DNA of 64,000 nt, from the NCBI GenBank assembly GCA_964057225.1, contig OZ059899.1, forward strand, positions 1,364,001 to 1,428,000, given 5' to 3'. The notes under the pieces are model-generated. The model was not told the origin of the DNA. It did not search any database and was given only the letters and a program-made list of their open reading frames with translations. The translations under genes were made by a program, and so were the position numbers. Numbering within the stretch: position 1 is the stretch's first letter; each line of letters opens with the position of its first letter. Shown here one piece after another: positions 36,490 to 50,531 of the stretch. Source of the DNA: Auanema rhodensis (taxonomy: Eukaryota; Nematoda; Chromadorea; Rhabditida; Rhabditidae).

Positions 36490-38246
36490 ACGCTTAATAC
36501 AAAAATTAGTTATGATCGTTTGAAAAATGATGCATTAGTGTATGTTGAGTTTCCATGTACACTCAACATTGCTTCCAAAAACATTTTGACAAAAATTTTT
36601 TCGAAAAATTTCAAAATAATTTAGCAAAAAGTAGATTTTTTTTAGATTTCATTTTTCAAGGCAAAGACGATGGACAATGTTATTCAACGAAAAAATTAAT
36701 TCTTCAGGGTGAAAATCGAGGATATAAGTGTGAACTTATATTAGTTGATATCTCGGTGCATTTTTAAGCTAGCGCAAATCTGATAACACAGATCGACGCA
36801 GCTTAAAAATCCGCATCGAATGCACTATACTACATTGAGAAACGCTTAATACAAAAATTAGTTATGATCGTTTGAAAAATGATGCATTAGTGTATGTTGA
36901 GTTTCCATGTACACTCAACATTGCTTCCAAAAACATTTTGACAAAAATTTTTTCGAAAAATTTCAAAATAATTTAGCAAAAAGTAGATGTTTTTAGATTC
37001 CATTTTTCAAGGCAAAGACGATGGACAATGTTATTCAACGAAAAAATTAATTCTTCAGGGTGAAAATCGAGGATATAAGTGTGAACTTATAAAAGTTGAT
37101 ATCTCGGTGCATTTTTAAGCTAGCGCAAATCTGATAACACAGATCGACGCAGCTTAAAAATCCGCATCGAATGCACTATACTACATTGAGAAACGCTTGA
37201 TACAAAAATTAGTTATAATCGTTTGAAAAATGATGCATTAGTGTATGTTGAGTTTCCATGTACACTCAACATTGCTTCCAAAAACATTTTGACAAAAATT
37301 TTTTCGAAAAATTTCAAAATAATTTAGCAAAAAGTAGATTTTTTTTAGATTTCATTTTTCAAGGCAAAGACGATGGACAATGTTATTCAACGAAAAAATT
37401 AATTCTTCAGGGTGAAAATCGAGGATATAAGTGTGAACTTATATCAGTTGATATCTCGGTGCATTTTTAAGCTAGCGCAAATCTGATAACACAGATCGAC
37501 GCAGCTTAAAAATCCGCATCGAATGCACTATACTACATTGAGAAACGCTTAATACAAAAATTAGTTATGATCGTTTGAAAAATGATGCATTAGTGTATGT
37601 TGAGTTTCCATGTACACTCAACATTGCTTCCAAAAACATTTTGACAAAAATTTTTTCGAAAAATTTCAAAAGAATTTAGCAAAAAGTAGATGTTTTTAGA
37701 TTCCATTTTTCAAGGCAAAGACGATGGACAATGTTATTCAACGAAAAAATTATTTCTTCATTGTGAAAATCGAGGATATAAGTGTGAACTTATATCAGTT
37801 GATATCTCGGTGCATTTTTAAGTTAGCGCAAATCTGATAACACAGATCGACGCAGCTTAAAAATCCGCATCGAATGCACTATACTACATTGAGAAACGCT
37901 TGATACAAAAATTAGTTATGATCGTTTGAAAAATGATGCATTAGTGTATGTTGAGTTTCCATGTACACTCAACATTGCTTCCAAAAACATTTTGACAAAA
38001 ATTTTTTCGAAAAATTTCAAAATAATTTAGCAAAAAGTAGATGTTTTTAGATTCCATTTTTCAAGGCAAAGACGATGGACAATGTTATTCAACGAAAAAA
38101 TTAATTCTTCAGGGTGAAAATCGAGGATATAAGTGTGAACTTATATCAGTTGATATCTCGGTGCATTTTTAAGCTAGCGCAAATCTGATAACACAGATCG
38201 ACGCAGCTTAAAAATCCGCAGCGAATGCACTATACTACATTGAGAA
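35788..38246 (+). repeat. Segment X-T-O-Y-O-F-G, copy 2, spanning the block III/IV boundary
   Basis: It matches 27011-29469 in monomer order and in both eight-T O monomers (36490 and 37193). The second O here has 7G and 25A, unlike its partner at 28416. The overlap with the F-G-L-M-F duplication starting at 37545 shows that the two long-range duplications meet within the F-G pair. Confidence 0.82.
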
Positions 38247-39299
38247 ACGCTTGATACAAAAATTAGTTATGATCGTTTGAAAAATGATGCATTAGTGTAT
38301 GTTGAGTTTCCATGTACACTCAACATTGCTTCCAAAAACATTTTGACAAAAATTTTTTCGAAAAATTTCAAAAGAATTTAGCAAAAAGTAGATGTTTTTA
38401 GATTCCATTTTTCAAGGCAAAGACGATGGACAATGTTATTCAACGAAAAAATTATTTCTTCAGGGTGAAAATCGAGGATATAAGTGTGAACTTATATCAG
38501 TTGATATCTCGGTGCATTTTTAAGTTAGCGCAAATCTGATAACACAGATCGACGCAGCTTAAAAATCCGCATCGAATGCACTATACTACATTGAGAAACG
38601 CTTGATACAAAAATTAGTTATGATCGTTTGAAAAATGATGCATTAGTGTATGTTGAGTTTCCATGTACACTCAACATTGCTTCCAAAAACATTTTGACAA
38701 AAATTTTTTCGAAAAATTTCAAAATAATTTAGCGAAAAGTAGATGTTTTTAAATTCCATTTTTCAAGGCAAAGACGATGGACAATGTTATTCAACGAAAA
38801 AATTAATTCTTCAGGGTGAAAATCGAGGATATAAGTGTGAACTTATATCAGTTGATATCTCGGTGCATTTTTAAGCTAGCGCAAATCTGATAACACAGAT
38901 CGACGCAGCTTAAAAATCCGCATCGAATGCACTATACTACATTGAGAAACGCTTAATACAAAAATTAGTTATGATCGTTTGAAAAATGATGCATTAGTGT
39001 ATGTTGAGTTTCCATGTACACTCAACATTGCTTCCAAAAACATTTTGACAAAAATTTTTTCGAAAAATTTCAAAAGAATTTAGCAAAAAGTAGATGTTTT
39101 TAGATTCCATTTTTCAAGGCAAAGACGATGGACAATGTTATTCAACGAAAAAATTATTTCTTCATTGTGAAAATCGAGGATATAAGTGTGAACTTATATC
39201 AGTTGATATCTCGGTGCATTTTTAAGTTAGCGCAAATCTGATAACACAGATCGACGCAGCTTAAAAATCCGCATCGAATGCACTATACTACATTGAGAA
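37545..39299 (+). repeat. Segment F-G-L-M-F, copy 2
   Basis: It matches 12628-14382 in order and in the private G155A of the M monomer (38598). The downstream neighbours differ (G here, an F-like hybrid there), so the shared tract ends near 39299. Confidence 0.78.
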
Positions 39300-42200
39300 A
39301 CGCTTGATACAAAAATTAGTTATGATCGTTTGAAAAATGATGCATTAGTGTATGTTGAGTTTCCATGTACACTCAACATTGCTTCCAAAAACATTTTGAC
39401 AAAAATTTTTTCGAAAAATTTCAAAATAATTTAGCAGAAAGTAGATGTTTTTAGATTCCATTTTTCAAGGCAAAGACGATGGACAATGTTATTCAACGAA
39501 AAAATTAATTCTTCAGGGTGAAAATCGAGGATATAAGTGTGAACTTATATCAGTTGATATCTCGGTGCATTTTTAAGCTAGCGCAAATCTGATAACACAG
39601 ATCGACGCAGCTTAAAAATCCGCAGCGAATGCACTATACTACATTGAGAAACGCTTAATACAAAAATTAGTTATGATCGTTTGAAAAATGATGCATTAGT
39701 GTATGTTGAGTTTCCATGTACACTCAACATTGCTTCCAAAAACATTTTGACAAAAATTTTTTCGAAAAATTTCAAAAGAATTTAGCAAAAAGTAGATGTT
39801 TTTAGATTCCATTTTTCAAGGCAAAGACGATGGACAATGTTATTCAACGAAAAAATTATTTCTTCATTGTGAAAATCGAGGATATAAGTGTGAACTTATA
39901 TCAGTTGATATCTCGGTGCATTTTTAAGTTAGCGCAAATCTGATAACACAGATCGACGCAGCTTAAAAATCCGCATCGAATGCACTATACTACATTGAGA
40001 AACGCTTGATACAAAAATTAGTTATGATCGTTTGAAAAATGATGCATTAGTGTATGTTGAGTTTCCATGTACACTCAACATTGCTTCCAAAAACATTTTG
40101 ACAAAAATTTTTTCGAAAAATTTCAGAATAATTTAGCAAAAAGTAGATGTTTTTAGATTCCATTTTTCAAGGCAAAGACGATGGACAATGTTATTCAACG
40201 AAAAAATTAATTCTTCAGGGTGAAAATCGAGGATATAAGTGTGAACTTATATCAGTTGATATCTCGGTGCATTTTTAAGCTAGCGCAAATCTGATAACAC
40301 AGATCGACGCAGCTTAAAAATCCGCAGCGAATGCACTATACTACATTGAGAAACGCTTAATACAAAAATTAGTTATGATCGTTTGAAAAATGATGCATTA
40401 GTGTATGTTGAGTTTCCATGTACACTCAACATTGCTTCCAAAAACATTTTGACAAAAATTTTTTCGAAAAATTTCAAAATAATTTAGCGAAAAGTAGATG
40501 TTTTTAGATTCCTTTTTTCAAGGCAAAGACGATGGACAATGTTATTCAACGAAAAAATTAATTCTTCAGGGTAAAAATCGAGGATATAAGTGTAAACTTA
40601 TATCAGTTGATATCTCGGTGCATTTTTAAGCTAGCGCAAATCTGATAACACAGATCGACGCAGCTTAAAAATCCGCATCGAATGCACTATACTACATTGA
40701 GAAACGCTTAATACAAAAACTAGTTATGATCGTTTGAAAAATGATGCATTAGTGTATGTTGAGTTTCCATGTACACTCAACATTGCTTCCAAAAACATTT
40801 TGACAAAACTTTTTTCGAAAAATTTCAAAATAATTTAGCAAAAAGTAGCTGTTTTTAGATTCCATTTTTCAAGGCAAAGACGATGGACAATGTTATTCAA
40901 CGAAAAAATTAATTCTTCAGGGTGAAAATCGAGGATATAAGTGTGAACTTATATCAGTTGATATCTCGGTGCATTTTTAAGCTAGCGCAAATCTGATAAC
41001 ACAGATCGACGCAGCTTAAAAATCCGCATCGAATGCACTATACTACATTGAGAAACGCTTAATACAAAAATTAGTTATGATCGTTTGAAAAATGATGCAT
41101 TAGTGTATGTTGAGTTTCCATGTACACTCAACATTGCTTCCAAAAACATTTTGACAAAAATTTTTTCGAAAAATTTCAAAAGAATTTAGCAAAAAGTAGA
41201 TGTTTTTAGATTCCATTTTTCAAGGCAAAGACGATGGACAATGTTATTCAACGAAAAAATTATTTCTTCATTGTGAAAATCGAGGATATAAGTGTGAACT
41301 TATATCAGTTGATATCTCGGTGCATTTTTAAGTTAGCGCAAATCTGATAACACAGATCGACGCAGCTTAAAAATCCGCATCGAATGCACTATACTACATT
41401 GAGAAACGCTTGATACAAAAATTAGTTATGATCGTTTGAAAAATGATGCATTAGTGTATGTTGAGTTTCCATGTACACTCAACATTGCTTCCAAAAACAT
41501 TTTGACAAAAATTTTTTCGAAAAATTTCAGAATAATTTAGCAAAAAGTAGATGTTTTTAGATTCCATTTTTCAAGGCAAAGACGATGGACAATGTTATTC
41601 AACGAAAAAATTAATTCTTCAGGGTGAAAATCGAGGATATAAGTGTGAACTTATATCAGTTGATATCTCGGTGCATTTTTAAGCTAGCGCAAATCTGATA
41701 ACACAGATCGACGCAGCTTAAAAATCCGCAGCGAATGCACTATACTACATTGAGAAACGCTTAATACAAAAATTAGTTATGATCGTTTGAAAAATGATGC
41801 ATTAGTGTATGTTGAGTTTCCATGTACACTCAACATTGCTTCCAAAAACATTTTGACAAAAATTTTTTCGAAAAATTTCAAAAGAATTTAGCAAAAAGTA
41901 GATGTTTTTAGATTCCATTTTTCAAGGCAAAGACGATGGACAATGTTATTCAACGAAAAAATTAATTCTTCAGGGTGAAAATCGAGGATATAAGTGTGAA
42001 CTTATATCAGTTGATATCTCGGTGCATTTTTAAGCTAGCGCAAATCTGATAACACAGATCGACGCAGCTTAAAAATCCGCAGCGAATGCACTATACTACA
42101 TTGAGAAACGCTTAATACAAAAATTAGTTATGATCGTTTGAAAAATGATGCATTAGTGTATGTTGAGTTTCCATGTACACTCAACATTGCTTCCAAAAAC

Positions 42201-43511
42201 ATTTTGACAAAAATTTTTTCGAAAAATTTCAAAAGAATTTAGCAAAAAGTAGATGTTTTTAGATTCCATTTTTCAAGGCAAAGACGATGGACAATGTTAT
42301 TCAACGAAAAAATTAATTCTTCAGGGTGAAAATCGAGGATATAAGTGTGAACTTATATCAGTTGATATCTCGGTGCATTTTTAAGCTAGCGCAAATCTGA
42401 TAACACAGATCGACGCAGCTTAATAATCCGCATCGAATGCACTATACTACATTGAGAAACGCTTAATACAAAAATTAGTTATGATCGTTTGAAAAATGAT
42501 GCATTAGTGTATGTTGAGTTTCCATGTACACTCAACATTGCTTCCAAAAACATTTTGACAAAAATTTTTTCGAAAAATTTCAAAATAATTTAGCGAAAAG
42601 TAGATGTTTTTAGATTCCTTTTTTCAAGGCAAAGACGATGGACAATGTTATTCAACGAAAAAATTAATTCTTCAGGGTAAAAATCGAGGATATAAGTGTG
42701 AACTTATATCAGTTGATATCTCGGTGCATTTTTAAGCTAGCGCAAATCTGATAACACAGATCGACGCAGCTTAATAATCCGCATCGAATGCACTATACTA
42801 CATTGAGAAACGCTTGATACAAAAGTTAGTTATGATCGTTTGAAAAATGATGCATTAGTGTATGTTGAGTTTCCATGTACACTCAACATTGCTTCCAAAA
42901 ACATTTTGACAAAAATTTTTTCGAAAAATTTCAGAATAATTTAGCAAAAAGTAGATGTTTTTAGATTCCATTTTTCAAGGCAAAGACGATGGACAATGTT
43001 ATTCAACGAAAAAATTAATTCTTCAGGGTGAAAATCGAGGATATAAGTGTGAACTTATATCAGTTGATATCTCGGTGCATTTTTAAGCTAGCGCAAATCT
43101 GATAACACAGATCGACGCAGCTTAAAAATCCGCAGCGAATGCACTATACTACATTGAGAAACGCTTAATACAAAAATTAGTTATGATCGTTTGAAAAATG
43201 ATGCATTAGTGTATGTTGAGTTTCCATGTACACTCAACATTGCTTCCAAAAACATTTTGACAAAAATTTTTTCGAAAAATTTCAAAAGAATTTAGCAAAA
43301 AGTAGATGTTTTTAGATTCCATTTTTCAAGGCAAAGACGATGGACAATGTTATTCAACGAAAAAATTAATTCTTCAGGGTGAAAATCGAGGATATAAGTG
43401 TGAACTTATATCAGTTGATATCTCGGTGCATTTTTAAGCTAGCGCAAATCTGATAACACAGATCGACGCAGCTTAATAATCCGCATCGAATGCACTATAC
43501 TACATTGAGAA

Positions 43512-46500
43512 ACGCTTAATACAAAAATTAGTTATGATCGTTTGAAAAATGATGCATTAGTGTATGTTGAGTTTCCATGTACACTCAACATTGCTTCCAA
43601 AAACATTTTGACAAAAATTTTTTCGAAAAATTTCAAAATAATTTAGCGAAAAGTAGATGTTTTTAGATTCCTTTTTTCAAGGCAAAGACGATGGACAATG
43701 TTATTCAACGAAAAAATTAATTCTTCAGGGTAAAAATCGAGGATATAAGTGTAAACTTATATCAGTTGATATCTCGGTGCATTTTTAAGCTAGCGCAAAT
43801 CTGATAACACAGATCGACGCAGCTTAAAAATCCGCATCGAATGCACTATACTACATTGAGAAACGCTTAATACAAAAATTAGTTATGATCGTTTGAAAAA
43901 TGATGCATTAGTGTATGTTGAGTTTCCATGTACACTCAACATTGCTTCCAAAAACATTTTGACAAAACTTTTTTCGAAAAATTTCAAAATAATTTAGCAA
44001 AAAGTAGCTGTTTTTAGATTCCATTTTTCAAGGCAAAGACGATGGACAATGTTATTCAACGAAAAAATTAATTCTTCAGGGTGAAAATCGAGGATATAAG
44101 TGTGAACTTATATCAGTTGATATCTCGGTGCATTTTTAAGCTAGCGCAAATCTGATAACACAGATCGACGCAGCTTAAAAATCCGCAGCGAATGCACTAT
44201 ACTACATTGAGAAACGCTTAATACAAAAATTAGTTATGATCGTTTGAAAAATGATGCATTAGTGTATGTTGAGTTTCCATGTACACTCAACATTGCTTCC
44301 AAAAACATTTTGACAAAAATTTTTTCGAAAAATTTCAAAAGAATTTAGCAAAAAGTAGATGTTTTTAGATTCCATTTTTCAAGGCAAAGACGATGGACAA
44401 TGTTATTCAACGAAAAAATTAATTCTTCAGGGTGAAAATCGAGGATATAAGTGTGAACTTATATCAGTTGATATCTCGGTGCATTTTTAAGCTAGCGCAA
44501 ATCTGATAACACAGATCGACGCAGCTTAATAATCCGCATCGAATGCACTATACTACATTGAGAAACGCTTAATACAAAAATTAGTTATGATCGTTTGAAA
44601 AATGATGCATTAGTGTATGTTGAGTTTCCATGTACACTCAACATTGCTTCCAAAAACATTTTGACAAAAATTTTTTCGAAAAATTTCAAAATAATTTAGC
44701 GAAAAGTAGATGTTTTTAGATTCCTTTTTTCAAGGCAAAGACGATGGACAATGTTATTCAACGAAAAAATTAATTCTTCAGGGTAAAAATCGAGGATATA
44801 AGTGTGAACTTATATCAGTTGATATCTCGGTGCATTTTTAAGCTAGCGCAAATCTGATAACACAGATCGACGCAGCTTAAAAATCCGCAGCGAATGCACT
44901 ATACTACATTGAGAAACGCTTAATACAAAAATTAGTTATGATCGTTTGAAAAATGATGCATTAGTGTATGTTGAGTTTCCATGTACACTCAACATTGCTT
45001 CCAAAAACATTTTGACAAAAATTTTTTCGAAAAATTTCAAAAGAATTTAGCAAAAAGTAGATGTTTTTAGATTCCATTTTTCAAGGCAAAGACGATGGAC
45101 AATGTTATTCAACGAAAAAATTATTTCTTCATTGTGAAAATCGAGGATATAAGTGTGAACTTATATCAGTTGATATCTCGGTGCATTTTTAAGTTAGCGC
45201 AAATCTGATAACACAGATCGACGCAGCTTAAAAATCCGCATCGAATGCACTATACTACATTGAGAAACGCTTGATACAAAAGTTAGTTATGATCGTTTGA
45301 AAAATGATGCATTAGTGTATGTTGAGTTTCCATGTACACTCAACATTGCTTCCAAAAACATTTTGACAAAAATTTTTTCGAAAAATTTCAGAATAATTTA
45401 GCAAAAAGTAGATGTTTTTAGATTCCATTTTTCAAGGCAAAGACGATGGACAATGTTATTCAACGAAAAAATTAATTCTTCAGGGTGAAAATCGAGGATA
45501 TAAGTGTGAACTTATATCAGTTGATATCTCGGTGCATTTTTAAGCTAGCGCAAATCTGATAACACAGATCGACGCAGCTTAATAATCCGCATCGAATGCA
45601 CTATACTACATTGAGAAACGCTTAATACAAAAATTAGTTATGATCGTTTGAAAAATGATGCATTAGTGTATGTTGAGTTTCCATGTACACTCAACATTGC
45701 TTCCAAAAACATTTTGACAAAAATTTTTTCGAAAAATTTCAAAATAATTTAGCGAAAAGTAGATGTTTTTAGATTCCTTTTTTCAAGGCAAAGACGATGG
45801 ACAATGTTATTCAACGAAAAAATTAATTCTTCAGGGTAAAAATCGAGGATATAAGTGTAAACTTATATCAGTTGATATCTCGGTGCATTTTTAAGCTAGC
45901 GCAAATCTGATAACACAGATCGACGCAGCTTAAAAATCCGCATCGAATGCACTATACTACATTGAGAAACGCTTAATACAAAAATTAGTTATGATCGTTT
46001 GAAAAATGATGCATTAGTGTATGTTGAGTTTCCATGTACACTCAACATTGCTTCCAAAAACATTTTGACAAAACTTTTTTCGAAAAATTTCAAAATAATT
46101 TAGCAAAAAGTAGCTGTTTTTAGATTCCATTTTTCAAGGCAAAGACGATGGACAATGTTATTCAACGAAAAAATTAATTCTTCAGGGTGAAAATCGAGGA
46201 TATAAGTGTGAACTTATATCAGTTGATATCTCGGTGCATTTTTAAGCTAGCGCAAATCTGATAACACAGATCGACGCAGCTTAAAAATCCGCAGCGAATG
46301 CACTATACTACATTGAGAAACGCTTAATACAAAAATTAGTTATGATCGTTTGAAAAATGATGCATTAGTGTATGTTGAGTTTCCATGTACACTCAACATT
46401 GCTTCCAAAAACATTTTGACAAAAATTTTTTCGAAAAATTTCAAAAGAATTTAGCAAAAAGTAGATGTTTTTAGATTCCATTTTTCAAGGCAAAGACGAT

Positions 46501-47723
46501 GGACAATGTTATTCAACGAAAAAATTAATTCTTCAGGGTGAAAATCGAGGATATAAGTGTGAACTTATATCAGTTGATATCTCGGTGCATTTTTAAGCTA
46601 GCGCAAATCTGATAACACAGATCGACGCAGCTTAATAATCCGCATCGAATGCACTATACTACATTGAGAAACGCTTAATACAAAAATTAGTTATGATCGT
46701 TTGAAAAATGATGCATTAGTGTATGTTGAGTTTCCATGTACACTCAACATTGCTTCCAAAAACATTTTGACAAAAATTTTTTCGAAAAATTTCAAAATAA
46801 TTTAGCGAAAAGTAGATGTTTTTAGATTCCTTTTTTCAAGGCAAAGACGATGGACAATGTTATTCAACGAAAAAATTAATTCTTCAGGGTAAAAATCGAG
46901 GATATAAGTGTGAACTTATATCAGTTGATATCTCGGTGCATTTTTAAGCTAGCGCAAATCTGATAACACAGATCGACGCAGCTTAAAAATCCGCAGCGAA
47001 TGCACTATACTACATTGAGAAACGCTTAATACAAAAATTAGTTATGATCGTTTGAAAAATGATGCATTAGTGTATGTTGAGTTTCCATGTACACTCAACA
47101 TTGCTTCCAAAAACATTTTGACAAAAATTTTTTCGAAAAATTTCAAAAGAATTTAGCAAAAAGTAGATGTTTTTAGATTCCATTTTTCAAGGCAAAGACG
47201 ATGGACAATGTTATTCAACGAAAAAATTATTTCTTCATTGTGAAAATCGAGGATATAAGTGTGAACTTATATCAGTTGATATCTCGGTGCATTTTTAAGT
47301 TAGCGCAAATCTGATAACACAGATCGACGCAGCTTAAAAATCCGCATCGAATGCACTATACTACATTGAGAAACGCTTGATACAAAAGTTAGTTATGATC
47401 GTTTGAAAAATGATGCATTAGTGTATGTTGAGTTTCCATGTACACTCAACATTGCTTCCAAAAACATTTTGACAAAAATTTTTTCGAAAAATTTCAGAAT
47501 AATTTAGCAAAAAGTAGATGTTTTTAGATTCCATTTTTCAAGGCAAAGACGATGGACAATGTTATTCAACGAAAAAATTAATTCTTCAGGGTGAAAATCG
47601 AGGATATAAGTGTGAACTTATATCAGTTGATATCTCGGTGCATTTTTAAGCTAGCGCAAATCTGATAACACAGATCGACGCAGCTTAAAAATCCGCAGCG
47701 AATGCACTATACTACATTGAGAA
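43512..47723 (+). repeat. Six-monomer HOR Q1-S-P-Q-F-G', two copies of 2,106 bp
   Basis: Copies are 43512-45617 and 45618-47723. All diagnostic bases agree between copies: 221A and 242A in Q1, 106C and 146C in S, 317T in P, 221A in Q, 217-218TT in F, 125G and 17G in G'. The one difference I saw is in the tail of the G' monomer, 317T-326T at 45267 against 317A-326G at 47373. This is the clearest tandem HOR of the window. Confidence 0.88.
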
Positions 47724-49478
47724 ACGCTTAATACAAAAATTAGTTATGATCGTTTGAAAAATGATGCATTAGTGTATGTTGAGTTTCCATGTACACTCAA
47801 CATTGCTTCCAAAAACATTTTGACAAAAATTTTTTCGAAAAATTTCAAAAGAATTTAGCAAAAAGTAGATGTTTTTAGATTCCATTTTTCAAGGCAAAGA
47901 CGATGGACAATGTTATTCAACGAAAAAATTAATTCTTCAGGGTGAAAATCGAGGATATAAGTGTGAACTTATATCAGTTGATATCTCGGTGCATTTTTAA
48001 GCTAGCGCAAATCTGATAACACAGATCGACGCAGCTTAATAATCCGCATCGAATGCACTATACTACATTGAGAAACGCTTAATACAAAAATTAGTTATGA
48101 TCGTTTGAAAAATGATGCATTAGTGTATGTTGAGTTTCCATGTACACTCAACATTGCTTCCAAAAACATTTTGACAAAAATTTTTTCGAAAAATTTCAAA
48201 ATAATTTAGCGAAAAGTAGATGTTTTTAGATTCCTTTTTTCAAGGCAAAGACGATGGACAATGTTATTCAACGAAAAAATTAATTCTTCAGGGTGAAAAT
48301 CGAGGATATAAGTGTGAACTTATATCAGTTGATATCTCGGTGCATTTTTAAGCTAGCGCAAATCTGATAACACAGATCGACGCAGCTCAAAAATCCGCAT
48401 CGAATGCACTATACTACATTGAGAAACGCTTAATACAAAAATTAGTTATGATCGTTTGAAAAATGATGCATTAGTGTATGTTGAGTTTCCATGTACACTC
48501 AACATTGCTTCCAAAAACATTTTGACAAAACTTTTTTCGAAAAATTTCAAAATAATTTAGCAAAAAGTAGCTGTTTTTAGATTCCATTTTTCAAGGCAAA
48601 GACGATGGACAATGTTATTCAACGAAAAAATTAATTCTTCAGGGTGAAAATCGAGGATATAAGTGTGAACTTATATCAGTTGATATCTCGGTGCATTTTT
48701 AAGCTAGCGCAAATCTGATAACACAGATCGACGCAGCTTAAAAATCCGCATCGAATGCACTATACTACATTGAGAAACGCTTAATACAAAAATTAGTTAT
48801 GATCGTTTGAAAAATGATGCATTAGTGTATGTTGAGTTTCCATGTACACTCAACATTGCTTCCAAAAACATTTTGACAAAAATTTTTTCGAAAAATTTCA
48901 AAAGAATTTAGCAAAAAGTAGATGTTTTTAGATTCCATTTTTCAAGGCAAAGACGATGGACAATGTTATTCAACGAAAAAATTATTTCTTCATTGTGAAA
49001 ATCGAGGATATAAGTGTGAACTTATATCAGTTGATATCTCGGTGCATTTTTAAGTTAGCGCAAATCTGATAACACAGATCGACGCAGCTTAAAAATCCGC
49101 ATCGAATGCACTATACTACATTGAGAAACGCTTGATACAAAAATTAGTTATGATCGTTTGAAAAATGATGCATTAGTGTATGTTGAGTTTCCATGTACAC
49201 TCAACATTGCTTCCAAAAACATTTTGACAAAAATTTTTTCGAAAAATTTCAGAATAATTTAGCAAAAAGTAGATGTTTTTAGATTCCATTTTTCAAGGCA
49301 AAGACGATGGACAATGTTATTCAACGAAAAAATTAATTCTTCAGGGTGAAAATCGAGGATATAAGTGTGAACTTATATCAGTTGATATCTCGGTGCATTT
49401 TTAAGCTAGCGCAAATCTGATAACACAGATCGACGCAGCTTAAAAATCCGCAGCGAATGCACTATACTACATTGAGAA
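47724..49478 (+). repeat. Rearranged relative of the six-monomer HOR (P-Q-S-F-G')
   Basis: Five monomers follow the HOR with the Q1 monomer missing and S moved directly after Q. The Q copy (48075) has lost the 221A change and carries 314C, a base otherwise found in blocks II and V. A deletion by exchange between Q and Q1 would give this order. Confidence 0.7.
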
Positions 49479-50180
49479 ACGCTTGATACAAAAATTAGTT
49501 ATGATCGTTTGAAAAATGATGCATTAGTGTATGTTGAGTTTCCATGTACACTCAACATTGCTTCCAAAAACATTTTGACAAAAATTTTTTCGAAAAATTT
49601 CAGAATAATTTAGCAAAAAGTAGATGTTTTTAGATTCCATTTTTCAAGGCAAAGACGATGGACAATGTTATTCAACGAAAAAATTAATTCTTCAGGGTGA
49701 AAATCGAGGATATAAGTGTGAACTTATATCAGTTGATATCTCGGTGCATTTTTAAGCTAGCGCAAATCTGATAACACAGATCGACGCAGCTTAAAAATCC
49801 GCAGCGAATGCACTATACTACATTGAGAAACGCTTAATACAAAAATTAGTTATGATCGTTTGAAAAATGATGCATTAGTGTATGTTGAGTTTCCATGTAC
49901 ACTCAACATTGCTTCCAAAAACATTTTGACAAAAATTTTTTCGAAAAATTTCAAAAGAATTTAGCAAAAAGTAGATGTTTTTAGATTCCATTTTTCAAGG
50001 CAAAGACGATGGACAATGTTATTCAACGAAAAAATTAATTCTTCAGGGTGAAAATCGAGGATATAAGTGTGAACTTATATCAGTTGATATCTCGGTGCAT
50101 TTTTAAGCTAGCGCAAATCTGATAACACAGATCGACGCAGCTTAATAATCCGCATCGAATGCACTATACTACATTGAGAA

Positions 50181-50531
50181 ACGCTTAATACAAAAATTAG
50201 TTATGATCGTTTGAAAAATGATGCATTAGTGTATGTTGAGTTTCCATGTACACTCAACATTGCTTCCAAAAACATTTTGACAAAACTTTTTTCGAAAAAT
50301 TTCAAAATAATTTAGCGAAAAGTAGATGTTTTTAGATTCCTTTTTTCAAGGCAAAGACGATGGACAATGTTATTCAACGAAAAAATTAATTCTTCAGGGT
50401 AAAAATCGAGGATATAAGTGTAAACTTATATCAGTTGATATCTCGGTGCATTTTTAAGCTAGCGCAAATCTGATAACACAGATCGACGCAGCTTAAAAAT
50501 CCGCATCGAATGCACTATACTACATTAAGAA
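50181..50531 (+). repeat. Chimeric Q1/S monomer
   Basis: The left part has 106C, the mark of S monomers. From position 137 on it has 137G, 161T, 221A and 242A, the mark of Q1 monomers. It also has a private G-to-A at 347. The switch lies between 107 and 136. It fits a crossover or gene-conversion tract between two adjacent monomer types, and a true S monomer follows at 50532. Confidence 0.8.

Larger units (their letters stand above)
25607..37544 (+). repeat. Block III: T/X/J/K/O monomers
   Basis: Thirty-four monomers: T-Y-T-T-X-T-O-Y-O-F-G-J-X-F-G-J-X-T-J-X-T-K-T-K-T-J-X-T-J-X-T-O-Y-O. It mixes family-I types (F, G, K) with X and T and lacks W. The Y-coded copies at 28065 and 36842 carry 251-252AA but keep 133T. 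The Y-coded copy at 25958 has 6C and 133C but not 251-252AA. The block looks like a junction zone where both families were interleaved and then amplified as small HORs. Confidence 0.82.

Noticed and set aside
27778-37470. 70-residue ATG-started frames in the four 352-bp O monomers
   Set aside because: The 1-bp T expansion shifts the frame past a stop. The frames appear only in copies related by segmental duplication and carry no domain or signal.
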